From the NCBI GenBank assembly GCA_019247135.1, contig JAFAPL010000627.1, forward strand, positions 1 through 10,961: DNA of 10,961 nt, written 5' to 3'. This DNA is from Chloroflexota bacterium (GTDB lineage Bacteria; Chloroflexota; UBA6077; CF-72). Shown in pieces: positions 1-7,375 of the stretch. How positions within the stretch are numbered: the first letter of the stretch is position 1; each line of letters opens with the position of its first letter. The translations under genes and the position numbers were made by a program. Under the pieces are notes generated by a model. The model did no database searches. It was not told the DNA's origin and worked only from the letters and a program-made list of their open reading frames with translations.

Positions 1-1016
1 CGACCGGCATCCTCGCGGAGCACGAGGCCGTGCGAACGCGGAGCGGCCTGTTCGACCTTTCGCACATGGGCCGCGTGTTTTTGCGCGGACCTGACGCGCT
101 CGCGCTCGCCCAGGAATGTTGCACGCGCGACCTCAGCCGCCTGCGCGCCGGCGAGGCGGCCTACTCCGTCCTCTGCCGTGAAGATGGAGGCATTCTGGAC
201 GACGTCATCGGCTACATCACCCAGCCCGAGGAGATTCTGTTCGTCTTCAACGCGTCCAATCGCGTTTCGGACACCGCGTTCTTTACCCAGCAGCGCGACC
301 GGCTTGGCCTGCAGGTCGACATCACTGATCAGACGCTGGACACCGCGCTGATCGGATTGCAGGGCCCGCTCGCGCAGGCGATCTTGCAGCCGCACTGCAC
401 GGCGGATCTGGAGACACTTGCCGGATACAGCTTTGTGGCGGCGGACGTCGCCGGGCCACCCGCGCTGGTCTCGCGGACTGGCTACACGGGCGAGGACGGA
501 TTCGAGATCATGGTCGACTCGCAGTTCGCCGAACGCGTGTGGACGGCGCTATCGTCGGGCGGCGCTTGCGCGTGTGGGCTCGGCGCACGTGACACGCTGC
601 GGACCGAGGCGGGCATGGCCCTGTACGGGCACGAAATCGACACCTCGACGAACCCGTTCGAGGCACGTCTCGGATGGGTCGTAAGTATGAAGAAGTCGAG
701 CTACGTCGGTCGGGAAGCGCTGCTGGCTATCAAAGAACGGGGCGTTTCGCGGCGCCTCGTTGGCCTGCGGGTCGCGCCGGGCGGGGTGCCGCGTCCGGGC
801 TTTCCCATCTGCGAAGATGACGCAGCGGTCGGAACAGTCACGAGCGGGACCTTCTCGCCCACGCTGCGAAGCAACATCGCCATGGGGTACGTGCCTACCG
901 AGCTCTCCAACGTCGGCCAACACGTCCAACTAGAGATGCGGGGCAGACGCGTGGATGCCGAAGTGGGAAAACTTCCGTTTGTCCCGCACCACACGCGGCC
1001 GCGCGCGACAATGTAG
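1..1016 (+). CDS. gcvT: Aminomethyltransferase, glycine cleavage system T protein (5' end cut by window)
   Basis: GcvT takes the aminomethyl group carried on the lipoyl arm of GcvH, releases ammonia and passes the one-carbon unit to tetrahydrofolate in the cytoplasm. The reading frame is open from base 3, giving about 337 residues against a usual 360-370, so the real start lies left of the window. The GTG at 30 is internal: the codons before it read GILAEHEAV, a conserved part of the family, followed by RTRSGLFDLSHMGR. Other family landmarks are FNASNRVSD with the conserved Asp proposed as catalytic (codon 270-272), SRTGYTGEDGFEI, GLGARDTLRTEAGMALYGHE and the C-terminal GKLPFVPHH. The stop TAG is at 1014-1016, and gcvH starts 3 bp later, so this is the first visible gene of the gcv operon. 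No frameshift or missing motif is seen. Confidence 0.96.
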   Translation, partial: TGILAEHEAVRTRSGLFDLSHMGRVFLRGPDALALAQECCTRDLSRLRAGEAAYSVLCREDGGILDDVIGYITQPEEILFVFNASNRVSDTAFFTQQRDRLGLQVDITDQTLDTALIGLQGPLAQAILQPHCTADLETLAGYSFVAADVAGPPALVSRTGYTGEDGFEIMVDSQFAERVWTALSSGGACACGLGARDTLRTEAGMALYGHEIDTSTNPFEARLGWVVSMKKSSYVGREALLAIKERGVSRRLVGLRVAPGGVPRPGFPICEDDAAVGTVTSGTFSPTLRSNIAMGYVPTELSNVGQHVQLEMRGRRVDAEVGKLPFVPHHTRPRATM

Positions 1017-1019
1017 TCC

Positions 1020-1409
1020 ATGCCAGCTGCGGACAATCCTGCCGACCGGCGCTACACCACCGAACACGAGTGGATCAAACCCGAGGGTCAGCACTACCTG
1101 GTCGGTATTACCGCGTTCGCCCAGGACCAGCTGGGCGACATCGTCTATGTGGAGCTGCCCAAGATCGGTGACCGCATCGAAGCGGGCAAACCGTTCGGCG
1201 TGATCGAGTCAGTCAAAACAGCGTCGGACCTGTATGCGCCCGTCTCGGGCGAGGTGGTCGAAGTCAATGGCGAGCTGACCGATCAACCGCAGGCGGTCAA
1301 TGACGACCCTTATCAAGGTGGGTGGATGATCAAGATTCGCGCCGAAGACTCCACCCAGGTCGAGCGGCTGCTCACCGCCGATCAATACGCAGAGCAAACA
1401 GGAGAGTAA
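1020..1409 (+). CDS. gcvH: Glycine cleavage system H protein (lipoyl carrier)
   Basis: This 129-residue protein is the lipoylated shuttle that carries the aminomethyl intermediate from the P protein to the T protein and is re-oxidised by the L protein. The size is normal for GcvH. The N-terminal part has YTTEHEWIK, followed by [20 protein letters not shown]. The lipoyl attachment motif [12 protein letters not shown] places the modified lysine at residue 66. The C-terminal half has the family pattern [14 protein letters not shown]. The start is the ATG 3 bp after the gcvT stop. No Shine-Dalgarno sequence is visible in front of it, so translation probably depends on ribosomes finishing gcvT. 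The stop TAA shares one base with the ATG of gcvPA (TAATG). Confidence 0.97.
   Translation: MPAADNPADRRYTTEHEWIKPEGQHYLVGITAFAQDQLGDIVYVELPKIGDRIEAGKPFGVIESVKTASDLYAPVSGEVVEVNGELTDQPQAVNDDPYQGGWMIKIRAEDSTQVERLLTADQYAEQTGE
1400..1404 (+). promoter_or_regulatory. Ribosome binding site for gcvPA
   Basis: The bases AGGAG lie 4 nt before the ATG at 1409, inside the last codons of gcvH. This is the only strong Shine-Dalgarno at good spacing within the gcv operon. It decides the gcvPA start at 1409 over the upstream in-frame ATG at 1322, which would put 29 unrelated arginine-rich residues in front of the protein and overlap gcvH by 88 bp. Confidence 0.7.
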
Positions 1410-2758
1410 TGCCGAGCTTCACGCAGCTGGCCGCGGGCGACCGCGCCGAGATGCTGCGTGCGATCGGCGTCAACGACATCGAGCAACTGTTCGAAGACGT
1501 TCCCGCCGACGCACGCTTTCCCAAACTGAACCTACCGTCAGCGCTCACGGAGCTCGAAGCCACGCGCCTCCTGAGAGATCTGGCTGCCCAGAACGTGTCT
1601 GTCGACGACTGGCCGTGCTTCATCGGCGCGGGGGCGTACAACCACTACTCGCCGTCGGCGGTCGGGCACGTCATGGGCCTCCCGCAGTTCTACACGGCCT
1701 ATACGCCCTACCAGCCTGAGGTGAGCCAGGGCACGCTGCAGGCGTCGTTCGAATTCCAGTCGCTCGTGTGCGAGCTGCTCGGTCTGGACGTCGCCAACAG
1801 CTCGGTGTACGACGGTGCCTCGGGCGTGGGCGAGGCGGTGCTGATGGCGCAGCGGCTCACGCGGCGCGACCGCGTCGTCCTGTCCGGGAGTGTGTTGCCG
1901 CAGTGGCGGGAAGTCGTGCATGGATACGTCTCGGCGCGTGGTGTGGAGATCGTCACGAGCCATGTCGACGCTGGAGAGGGCACGCTCGAGGAGTCGCGCG
2001 TCCTCGATCTCGTGGACGACGCGACCGCGTGTGTTGTTGTCCAACAGCCTGACGCGTTCGGACACGTGCGGGATCTCAATGGTCTTGCCGAAGAGGTCCA
2101 CGCGCGCGGGGCGCTCCTGGTCGTCGGCGTAGCGGACGCGACGTCGCTCGGCATGTTGAAGTCGCCCGGCGCGTGGGGTGCCGACATTGCCGCGGCTGAA
2201 GGGCAGTCACTCGGGCTGCCACTGCAGTTCGGCGGGCCGTGGGCCGGTTTGATGGCGTGCAAAGCTGACTACCTGCGACAGCTGCCAGGCCGCATCGCGG
2301 GTCAGACGACGGACCACGACGGTCGACGCGGATTCGTCCTCACCCTGCAGGCGCGCGAGCAGCACATTCGACGTGAAAAGGCGACCTCGAACATCTGCAC
2401 GAGTCAAACCCTGCTGTCAATCGGGATCACCGCGTACCTGGCGCTCATGGGGCCGGAGGGCCTTCGCGACGTCGCGCGCCAGTCGCACGCGAAGGCTGTC
2501 TACGCTGCGCAGGCAATCGAACAACTGCCCGGCTGCCGACTGCTGACGCCGCGGCCGTTCTACAACGAGTTCGTGGTGGACACACCGGTCGAGGCAGGTG
2601 AGCTGCGGCACCGGCTGGTCGAGCGAAAACTGCTTGCCGGAGTGCCCCTGGACGCGCAGTACGGCTTGCCGAACGCGCTCGTGCTTGCATTCACCGAACG
2701 CAACACGCGCGCGGAGATCGATCAACTGGCCGCTGCCCTGCGGGACGCGACGGCATGA
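1409..2758 (+). CDS. gcvPA: Glycine dehydrogenase (decarboxylating) subunit 1
   Basis: This is the N-terminal-half subunit of the P protein in organisms where glycine decarboxylase is split in two. With GcvPB it binds PLP, decarboxylates glycine and loads the remaining aminomethyl group onto GcvH. From ATG 1409 it is 449 residues, matching the roughly 450 usual for GcvPA. Visible landmarks are FIGAGAYNHYSP (about residues 71-82), YTPYQPEVSQGTLQ (98-111), SVYDGASG (132-139), the segment around EGQSLGLPLQFGGP, and QHIRREKATSNICT (318-331), all typical of the family. It lacks the PLP lysine, as expected, because that sits on subunit 2. It overlaps gcvH by one base and gcvPB by 4 bp (ATGA), which implies translational coupling and roughly equal output of the two subunits. 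Confidence 0.96.
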   Translation: MPSFTQLAAGDRAEMLRAIGVNDIEQLFEDVPADARFPKLNLPSALTELEATRLLRDLAAQNVSVDDWPCFIGAGAYNHYSPSAVGHVMGLPQFYTAYTPYQPEVSQGTLQASFEFQSLVCELLGLDVANSSVYDGASGVGEAVLMAQRLTRRDRVVLSGSVLPQWREVVHGYVSARGVEIVTSHVDAGEGTLEESRVLDLVDDATACVVVQQPDAFGHVRDLNGLAEEVHARGALLVVGVADATSLGMLKSPGAWGADIAAAEGQSLGLPLQFGGPWAGLMACKADYLRQLPGRIAGQTTDHDGRRGFVLTLQAREQHIRREKATSNICTSQTLLSIGITAYLALMGPEGLRDVARQSHAKAVYAAQAIEQLPGCRLLTPRPFYNEFVVDTPVEAGELRHRLVERKLLAGVPLDAQYGLPNALVLAFTERNTRAEIDQLAAALRDATA

Positions 2759-4236
2759 CGACACTTCGCGAACAGCCGGTCATCGCGACAGGCATCCAAC
2801 CCGAGCCGTTGCTCTCCGAGGTTTCGCATCCGGGCGTGCCGGGCCACCGTCTGCCGCCGCTCGATGTCCCAGAAGCGGACGATCTGCCGGGGCAGCTCAC
2901 GCGTGCGCAGGTTGCCATTCCGAGCGTGGGCGAGCTCGACGTCGTCCGCCACTTCACGCATCTGGCGCAGCGGAACTTCTCGATCGACTCCGTCTTCTAC
3001 CCCCTCGGGTCGTGCACGATGAAGTACAACCCGAAGGTCAACGAGGACGTCGCGCGCATGCCGGGCATCGCCCGCGTCCACCCGCTCCAGCCAGACGAGA
3101 CAGTCCAGGGCGCGCTGCGCATCCTGTTCGAGCTCCAGAGCATCCTCGCGGAAATCACTGGTTTTCGGACAGCCACCTTGCAGCCATCCGCGGGTGCCCA
3201 GGGCGAGCTCGTCGGTATGCTGATGATGCGGGCCTACCATCGCGACCGCGGCGACACGCGGCGGACCAGGGTTCTCGTGCCGGATTCCGCGCACGGCACC
3301 AATCCCGCCACCGCCGCCATGTGCGGTTTTTCGACTGTCGCCGTGCCGACGGACGCTCACGGCAACGTCGATCTCGGCCGATTGCAGGCTGAGCTCGACG
3401 AGACCGTCGTTGGCCTCATGTTGACGAACCCAAACACGCTCGGGCTCTTTGAACAGGAGTTACGCGAAGTCACCGCCGCGGTGCACCAGGTGGGTGGCCT
3501 CGTCTATGGCGACGGCGCCAATCTGAACGCCATTCTCGGCGTGGTGAAACCGGCGGAGATGGGCTTCGACTGCCTCCACATCAACGTACACAAGACGTTT
3601 TCCACGCCGCACGGATCAGGCGGTCCCGGCGCGGGTCCAGTAGCCGTCTCGGAAAAGCTGGAGCCGTACCTGCCTGTACCAATGGTGATCCAGAAGACTG
3701 ACGGCAGTTACGCGCTCGAGTACAACCGGCCCAAGAGCATCGGACGACTCAAGAGCTACCAGGGTCACTTCGGCATCCTGGCTCGCGCGTACACCTACAT
3801 TCGCATGCACGGCCCGGATGGCCTGCGCGAGATCAGCGAGACGGCCGTCCTGAACGCCAATTACCTGAAAAAGCTCCTCGAGGATGTGTACGAGGTCGCC
3901 TACGACCGCACGTGCATGCACGAGTTCGTTCTCACGGCGAGGCGTCAGAAAGCCGAGCATGGCGTGAAGACCCTGGACATCGCGAAGCGCCTCCTCGATT
4001 TCGGCATTCACCCGCCGACGATCTACTTCCCGCTGATTGTCGAAGAGGCAATCATGGTCGAGCCGACAGAAGGCGAATCACGCCAGACGCTCGAGCATTT
4101 CTCTGATGTCATGCACCAGATCGCGCGCGAGATCGAGACCGATCCTGAGCTCGTCCTCGGTGCACCACGTGAGCAGGTCGTCGGCCGGCTGGACGAGGTG
4201 ACGGCCGCACGCAGGCCAATTCTTCGCTGGACCTGA
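2755..4236 (+). CDS. gcvPB: Glycine dehydrogenase (decarboxylating) subunit 2
   Basis: This 493-residue protein is the PLP-carrying half of the split P protein and completes glycine decarboxylase with GcvPA. Its length matches GcvPB homologues (about 490). The PLP Schiff-base lysine is residue 280 (codon 3592-3594) in HINVHKTFSTPHGSGGPG, followed by the family's glycine-rich loop. Other landmarks are FYPLGSCTMKYNPK (about 81-94), LQPSAGAQGE (142-151), DSAHGTNPA (177-185), TNPNTLGLFE, and the C-terminal FPLIVEEAIMVEPTE. The ATG overlaps the gcvPA stop (ATGA), and no strong Shine-Dalgarno is seen, so coupling to gcvPA is likely. It is the last gcv gene here; an 88-bp gap follows before an unrelated transporter gene. 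No clear rho-independent terminator is visible in that gap. Confidence 0.97.
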   Translation: MTTLREQPVIATGIQPEPLLSEVSHPGVPGHRLPPLDVPEADDLPGQLTRAQVAIPSVGELDVVRHFTHLAQRNFSIDSVFYPLGSCTMKYNPKVNEDVARMPGIARVHPLQPDETVQGALRILFELQSILAEITGFRTATLQPSAGAQGELVGMLMMRAYHRDRGDTRRTRVLVPDSAHGTNPATAAMCGFSTVAVPTDAHGNVDLGRLQAELDETVVGLMLTNPNTLGLFEQELREVTAAVHQVGGLVYGDGANLNAILGVVKPAEMGFDCLHINVHKTFSTPHGSGGPGAGPVAVSEKLEPYLPVPMVIQKTDGSYALEYNRPKSIGRLKSYQGHFGILARAYTYIRMHGPDGLREISETAVLNANYLKKLLEDVYEVAYDRTCMHEFVLTARRQKAEHGVKTLDIAKRLLDFGIHPPTIYFPLIVEEAIMVEPTEGESRQTLEHFSDVMHQIAREIETDPELVLGAPREQVVGRLDEVTAARRPILRWT

Positions 4237-4265
4237 GACGCCGAACCAAACCCGACGCGCGGACT

Positions 4266-4295
4266 TTGACAGCCTCGTGTACACTCGCCCACAAC
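4266..4295 (+). promoter_or_regulatory. Possible promoter for the ABC transporter ATPase genes
   Basis: The 88-bp gap between gcvPB and the next gene contains a perfect TTGACA at 4266-4271. The best -10 at usual spacing is only CACAAC at 4290-4295 (18 bp spacer, 3 of 6 matches). A better-looking TACACT at 4280-4285 is only 8 bp from the TTGACA, too close to pair with it. An 8-bp perfect palindrome, GTGTACAC (4277-4284), falls inside the spacer and could be an operator half or chance. The change of function from glycine cleavage to transport makes a promoter here plausible, but the sequence alone supports it weakly. Confidence 0.3.
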
Positions 4296-4324
4296 TGCTC
4301 GCCCCAGGGAGTTGAACCGCACCG

Positions 4325-5332
4325 GTGCTGCTCGAAGTAAACGATCTGCGTACCCAGTTCTTTACCCAGGACGGTGTTGTCAAAGCGGTCAATGGCGTGT
4401 CCTTCACGCTCGACGAGGGCGAGGCGCTGGGGCTTGTAGGTGAGTCCGGGTGCGGCAAGAGCGTGAGCGCGCTGTCGCTGATGCGGTTGATCCCTCAGCC
4501 GCCAGGCAAGATCGTGTCCGGCAACGTGGTCTTCGACGGTCGTGACCTGATCAAGCTCAAGGAAGACGACATGCGGAAGGTGCGTGGCAACGACATCGCC
4601 ATGATCTTCCAGGACCCGATGACGTCGCTGAACCCGGTGCTTACGATCGGTCGTCAGATCAGCGAAGCGCTCGAGCTCCACAAAGGCATGGACCGCGGCG
4701 CCGCACGCAAACGCACGATAGAGCTGCTCGAGCTGGTGGGTATCCCTGCCGCGCGCTCACGCGTGGACGACTACCCGCACCAGTTTTCGGGCGGCATGCG
4801 TCAGCGCGTCATGATCGCGATGGCGCTCTCGTGTGAGCCAAAGCTGCTCATCGCGGACGAGCCGACGACCGCCCTCGACGTGACCATCCAGGCCCAGATC
4901 CTGGACCTGATCAAGCGCCTCCGCCAGGAGCTCGGCATGGCGATCATCATGATCACGCACGACCTCGGCGTCGTCGCCGGCATCGCCGACCGGATCAACG
5001 TCATGTACGCGGGCTATATCGTCGAAACCGGGACTGTCGATGAGATCTTCCACAATCCGCGCCATCCGTACACGCTGGGCCTGCTGAAGTCCATCCCGCG
5101 CTTGGACGAACCGCGCAAAGAAAAACTCGTGCCAATCGAAGGTTTGCCGCCCGACCTCGTCGATGCGCCTCAGGGCTGCCCCTTCCAGCCGCGTTGTCCA
5201 TATGCGATCGAGCGTTGCATCCCCGAGAACCCGAGCCTCGAACCCGTTGTGCCGGGTCACCGCATCGCGTGCTGGGTCGACGTCACAGGGGGCCGCGAAC
5301 CGCACGCCGAACCCGTCGCCCAGGGCGTCTAG
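4325..5332 (+). CDS. oppD: Peptide/nickel-type ABC transporter ATP-binding protein, OppD/DppD-like
   Basis: This 335-residue ATPase powers uptake of oligo- or dipeptides (or another Opp-family substrate) on the cytoplasmic face of a membrane permease pair. The nucleotide-binding elements are in order: Walker A GESGCGKS (39-46), Q-loop IFQDP (Gln97), signature FSGGMRQR (154-161), Walker B LLIADEP (174-180), D-loop ALD (183-185) and switch His212 in ITHD. The C-terminal oligopeptide-transporter extension has four cysteines (285, 291, 298, 317; spacing C-x5-C-x6-C-x18-C), a pattern reported to hold an iron-sulfur cluster in some Dpp ATPases. An in-frame TGA at 4313 leaves GTG 4325 as the best start. 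The nearest Shine-Dalgarno-like bases, AGGGAG at 4306-4311, are rather far away (13 nt). The substrate cannot be told from the ATPase alone, so Opp, Dpp or another subfamily is possible. Confidence 0.92.
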   Translation: MLLEVNDLRTQFFTQDGVVKAVNGVSFTLDEGEALGLVGESGCGKSVSALSLMRLIPQPPGKIVSGNVVFDGRDLIKLKEDDMRKVRGNDIAMIFQDPMTSLNPVLTIGRQISEALELHKGMDRGAARKRTIELLELVGIPAARSRVDDYPHQFSGGMRQRVMIAMALSCEPKLLIADEPTTALDVTIQAQILDLIKRLRQELGMAIIMITHDLGVVAGIADRINVMYAGYIVETGTVDEIFHNPRHPYTLGLLKSIPRLDEPRKEKLVPIEGLPPDLVDAPQGCPFQPRCPYAIERCIPENPSLEPVVPGHRIACWVDVTGGREPHAEPVAQGV

Positions 5333-5350
5333 GGAGGTCTTCTTAAAGGA
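5333..5350 (+). promoter_or_regulatory. Ribosome binding region of the oppF-like gene
   Basis: A strong GGAGG at 5333-5337 lies just after the upstream stop codon but is 13 nt from the ATG at 5351, longer than ideal. A second purine stretch, AAAGGA (5345-5350), directly abuts the ATG. The upstream in-frame TAG at 5330-5332 fixes the start at 5351, because no other start codon lies between. Confidence 0.5.
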
Positions 5351-6427
5351 ATGGCAACGACCACCAGTCCAATCACTGTTCCGAAGGACGGCACAGCCGA
5401 CGGCGAGATCCTGCGCGTCGAAAACCTCAAGATGTATTTCCCCATCACCCAGGGGATCATCCTTCAGCGCCAGGTCGGCTGGGTTCGCGCGGTGGACGAT
5501 ATCTCGTTCTCGGTCAAACGGGGTGAGACGCTGGGCCTGGTCGGTGAGTCGGGTTGCGGCAAGAGCACGACCGGCCGCGCAATCCTGCAGCTCTACAAGC
5601 CGACCGGCGGCACGGTCGACTTCCTCGGCAAGAGCTTGACGACTCTCGGCGGCGGCGACCTGAGAAGAATGCGCCGCGAGATGCAGATGATCTTCCAGGA
5701 TCCATACGCGAGCCTGAATCCGCGTATGACGGTCGGCAGCATCATCGGCGAGCCACTCGAGATTCACGGCCTGGCACGCGGACGTGAGAAGCAGGAGCGC
5801 GTGCAGGAACTGTTGCGCATCGTTGGCCTGAATCCTTATTTCGCCAATCGCTATCCGCACGAGTTTTCGGGCGGTCAGCGACAGCGCATTGGCATCGCTC
5901 GAGCACTCGCGGTCCAGCCGAGTTTCATCGTGTGCGACGAGCCCATCTCCGCTCTGGACGTGTCGATCCAGGCGCAGGTCATCAACCTGTTGGAAGAGCT
6001 ACAAGGGCAATTCGACCTGACGTACCTCTTCATCGCGCACGACCTGTCGGTCGTGCGGCATATCTCAGATCGCGTTGCCGTCATGTACGTGGGCAAGATC
6101 GTCGAGCTGACCACGCGCGACCTTCTGTATGAGCGCCCGCTACATCCGTACACGAAGGCATTGCTTTCCGCGGTGCCGATCCCGGATCCGGCGATCGAGC
6201 GCAAGCGGCAGCGCATCATCCTGACCGGCGACGTGCCGTCACCGGTGAACCCGCCGACGGGTTGCCGCTTCCATCCGCGTTGTCCATTTGCCCAGGAGCT
6301 GTGTCGCGAGAAGGAGCCCGAGCTGCTCGAGGTGGAGCCAAACCACTTCGCGGCCTGCCACTTCTGGGACGAAATCCTGGCTCGCGGCCAGACCGCGGCC
6401 GTGGCGACGCCAGCCTCAGCGAACTAG
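5351..6427 (+). CDS. oppF: Peptide/nickel-type ABC transporter ATP-binding protein, OppF/DppF-like
   Basis: This 358-residue protein is the second ATPase of the same importer and is expected to form a heterodimer with the preceding OppD-like subunit. It has Walker A GESGCGKS (65-72), Q-loop Gln116 in IFQDP, a canonical signature FSGGQRQR (172-179), Walker B IVCDEP (Asp196, Glu197), D-loop ALD and switch His230 in IAHD. The F-type N-terminus is visible as [14 protein letters not shown] before RAVDDISF. The C-terminal extension again has four cysteines (305, 311, 318, 336; C-x5-C-x6-C-x17-C). It starts 18 bp after the upstream gene, which indicates one operon. It ends in two consecutive TAG codons (6425-6430), and the next gene on the opposite strand ends only 7 bp away. 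No permease or substrate-binding protein gene adjoins the pair within the window. Confidence 0.93.
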   Translation: MATTTSPITVPKDGTADGEILRVENLKMYFPITQGIILQRQVGWVRAVDDISFSVKRGETLGLVGESGCGKSTTGRAILQLYKPTGGTVDFLGKSLTTLGGGDLRRMRREMQMIFQDPYASLNPRMTVGSIIGEPLEIHGLARGREKQERVQELLRIVGLNPYFANRYPHEFSGGQRQRIGIARALAVQPSFIVCDEPISALDVSIQAQVINLLEELQGQFDLTYLFIAHDLSVVRHISDRVAVMYVGKIVELTTRDLLYERPLHPYTKALLSAVPIPDPAIERKRQRIILTGDVPSPVNPPTGCRFHPRCPFAQELCREKEPELLEVEPNHFAACHFWDEILARGQTAAVATPASAN

Positions 6428-6434
6428 TAGCGCC

Positions 6435-7367
6435 TCAGAGATCGAGCGGATCTGCCTCAGTTTCCTCGATCTCTTCGAGGGCGCGTTCGGCCGCCGCACG
6501 AACGTCCTCTTCTGGATGTTCGGCCGCATACAGCAGCGCCTCGCGCGCCTCCTCCCCGCCGATGTGTCCCAAAGCGGCGATCACCGCGCCACGTACCTGC
6601 GGCTCGGGATCGTCGATGACTTCCACGAGCGGGGTAACGGCGCGCTCGTCCTCGATCTCGCCCAGTGCCCGGGCAGCTTCGAGGCGCATCTGTGGATCGT
6701 CGCTGCCGAGCACTGGCATCAACCGGTCCGTCCAACGCGGATCAGCGGTGCGGCCCATACCCCGGACAGCCCCGATGCGCAGCGTAGGGTCGGTAAACGC
6801 GGAGGCGAGTGCTTCGGCGGTCTGCATATCTGAGAAATAGCCGAGTGCGGCAAGGGCCGACGCTCGGACGCGAGCTTCCTCGTGCTTGTCAGCGAGCACC
6901 GACCGCAGCGCCTGCCGGAGGCGCTGCGACTGCTCAGGCTCGAGATCATCGAGCTCGGCCAGGAGTGTGAAGCGCGCAAGGTCCTCGGCGGCGGCGACGC
7001 GAATCTCGCCGACAGGATCGTGCTGGAGAATGTCGATCAACTTGTCCAGCAGGACCGGCCGACGATCCTCGATTGCGCATTCGATGCCGGCGAGCCGTAC
7101 TCGCGGATCGGGGTCCTCGAGTGCGAGCTCATTCAGCGCGCTGTAGTCGAGGCGCAGGCGCTCCAACGCCGCGCCGTGCAGCGCGCGTATCAAACGTGCG
7201 CGCGCCGGAGCCGACAACGTCTGCCACCTCTGCTTGAAGTTGTCCAGGTCGGCGCCTTCGAGCACCGACAATTCGTCGAGCTCGGCCTGCGGAATCGGCG
7301 ACTCTTGCGCGACCGACTGCAAAGCCGACTCGAAGTTGGCGCGCTCTTCTTCACTACGCCGAGGCAT
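6435..7367 (-). CDS. HEAT-repeat protein of unknown function
   Basis: This 310-residue protein is predicted soluble, with no signal peptide or membrane segment. Residues 1-80 are helical and charged (including FKQRWQTLSAPARARLIRAL). From about 85 to 300 the sequence is a tandem array of HEAT-like helical pairs, seen in repeated units such as DPDPRVRLAGIECAIED, EARVRASALAALGYFSD, DPQMRLEAARALGEIED, EPQVRGAVIAALGHIG and EEDVRAAAERALEEIEE. Such arrays form a curved scaffold for protein binding; some relatives are phycobilin-lyase-like, but nothing here supports that role. The protein is very acidic and ends in a Glu/Asp-rich tail. I recall similar N-terminal-plus-HEAT proteins in Chloroflexota. 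The ATG follows the proS stop by 8 bp with only a weak GAG upstream, so it is probably co-transcribed with proS. The partner and function are unknown. Confidence 0.85.
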   Translation of the reverse strand: MPRRSEEERANFESALQSVAQESPIPQAELDELSVLEGADLDNFKQRWQTLSAPARARLIRALHGAALERLRLDYSALNELALEDPDPRVRLAGIECAIEDRRPVLLDKLIDILQHDPVGEIRVAAAEDLARFTLLAELDDLEPEQSQRLRQALRSVLADKHEEARVRASALAALGYFSDMQTAEALASAFTDPTLRIGAVRGMGRTADPRWTDRLMPVLGSDDPQMRLEAARALGEIEDERAVTPLVEVIDDPEPQVRGAVIAALGHIGGEEAREALLYAAEHPEEDVRAAAERALEEIEETEADPLDL

Positions 7368-7375
7368 AGATCAGC

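Noticed and set aside
1322..1408. Upstream ATG start for gcvPA
   Set aside because: It would add 29 Arg-rich residues absent from the family and overlap gcvH by 88 bp, while ATG 1409 has an AGGAG at good spacing and gives the normal length.
4439..5580. Near-identical DNA stretches in the two ATPase genes (around 4441-4461 and 5544-5564)
   Set aside because: These are the Walker A and signature codons of two paralogous ATPases, not a separate repeat or recombination element.
4757..5860. 367-residue antisense open frame across the two ABC ATPase genes
   Set aside because: It spans the junction of two clear ATPase genes on the other strand, reads as a His/Asp/Arg-rich shadow with no recognisable motif, and has no separate regulatory signal.
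6464..6480. Perfect 6-bp hairpin (CCTCGA, 5-nt loop, TCGAGG) just past oppF as a terminator
   Set aside because: No T-run follows on either strand, the stem is short, and it sits in the coding end of the HEAT gene, where repeated Glu/Ile codons explain it.
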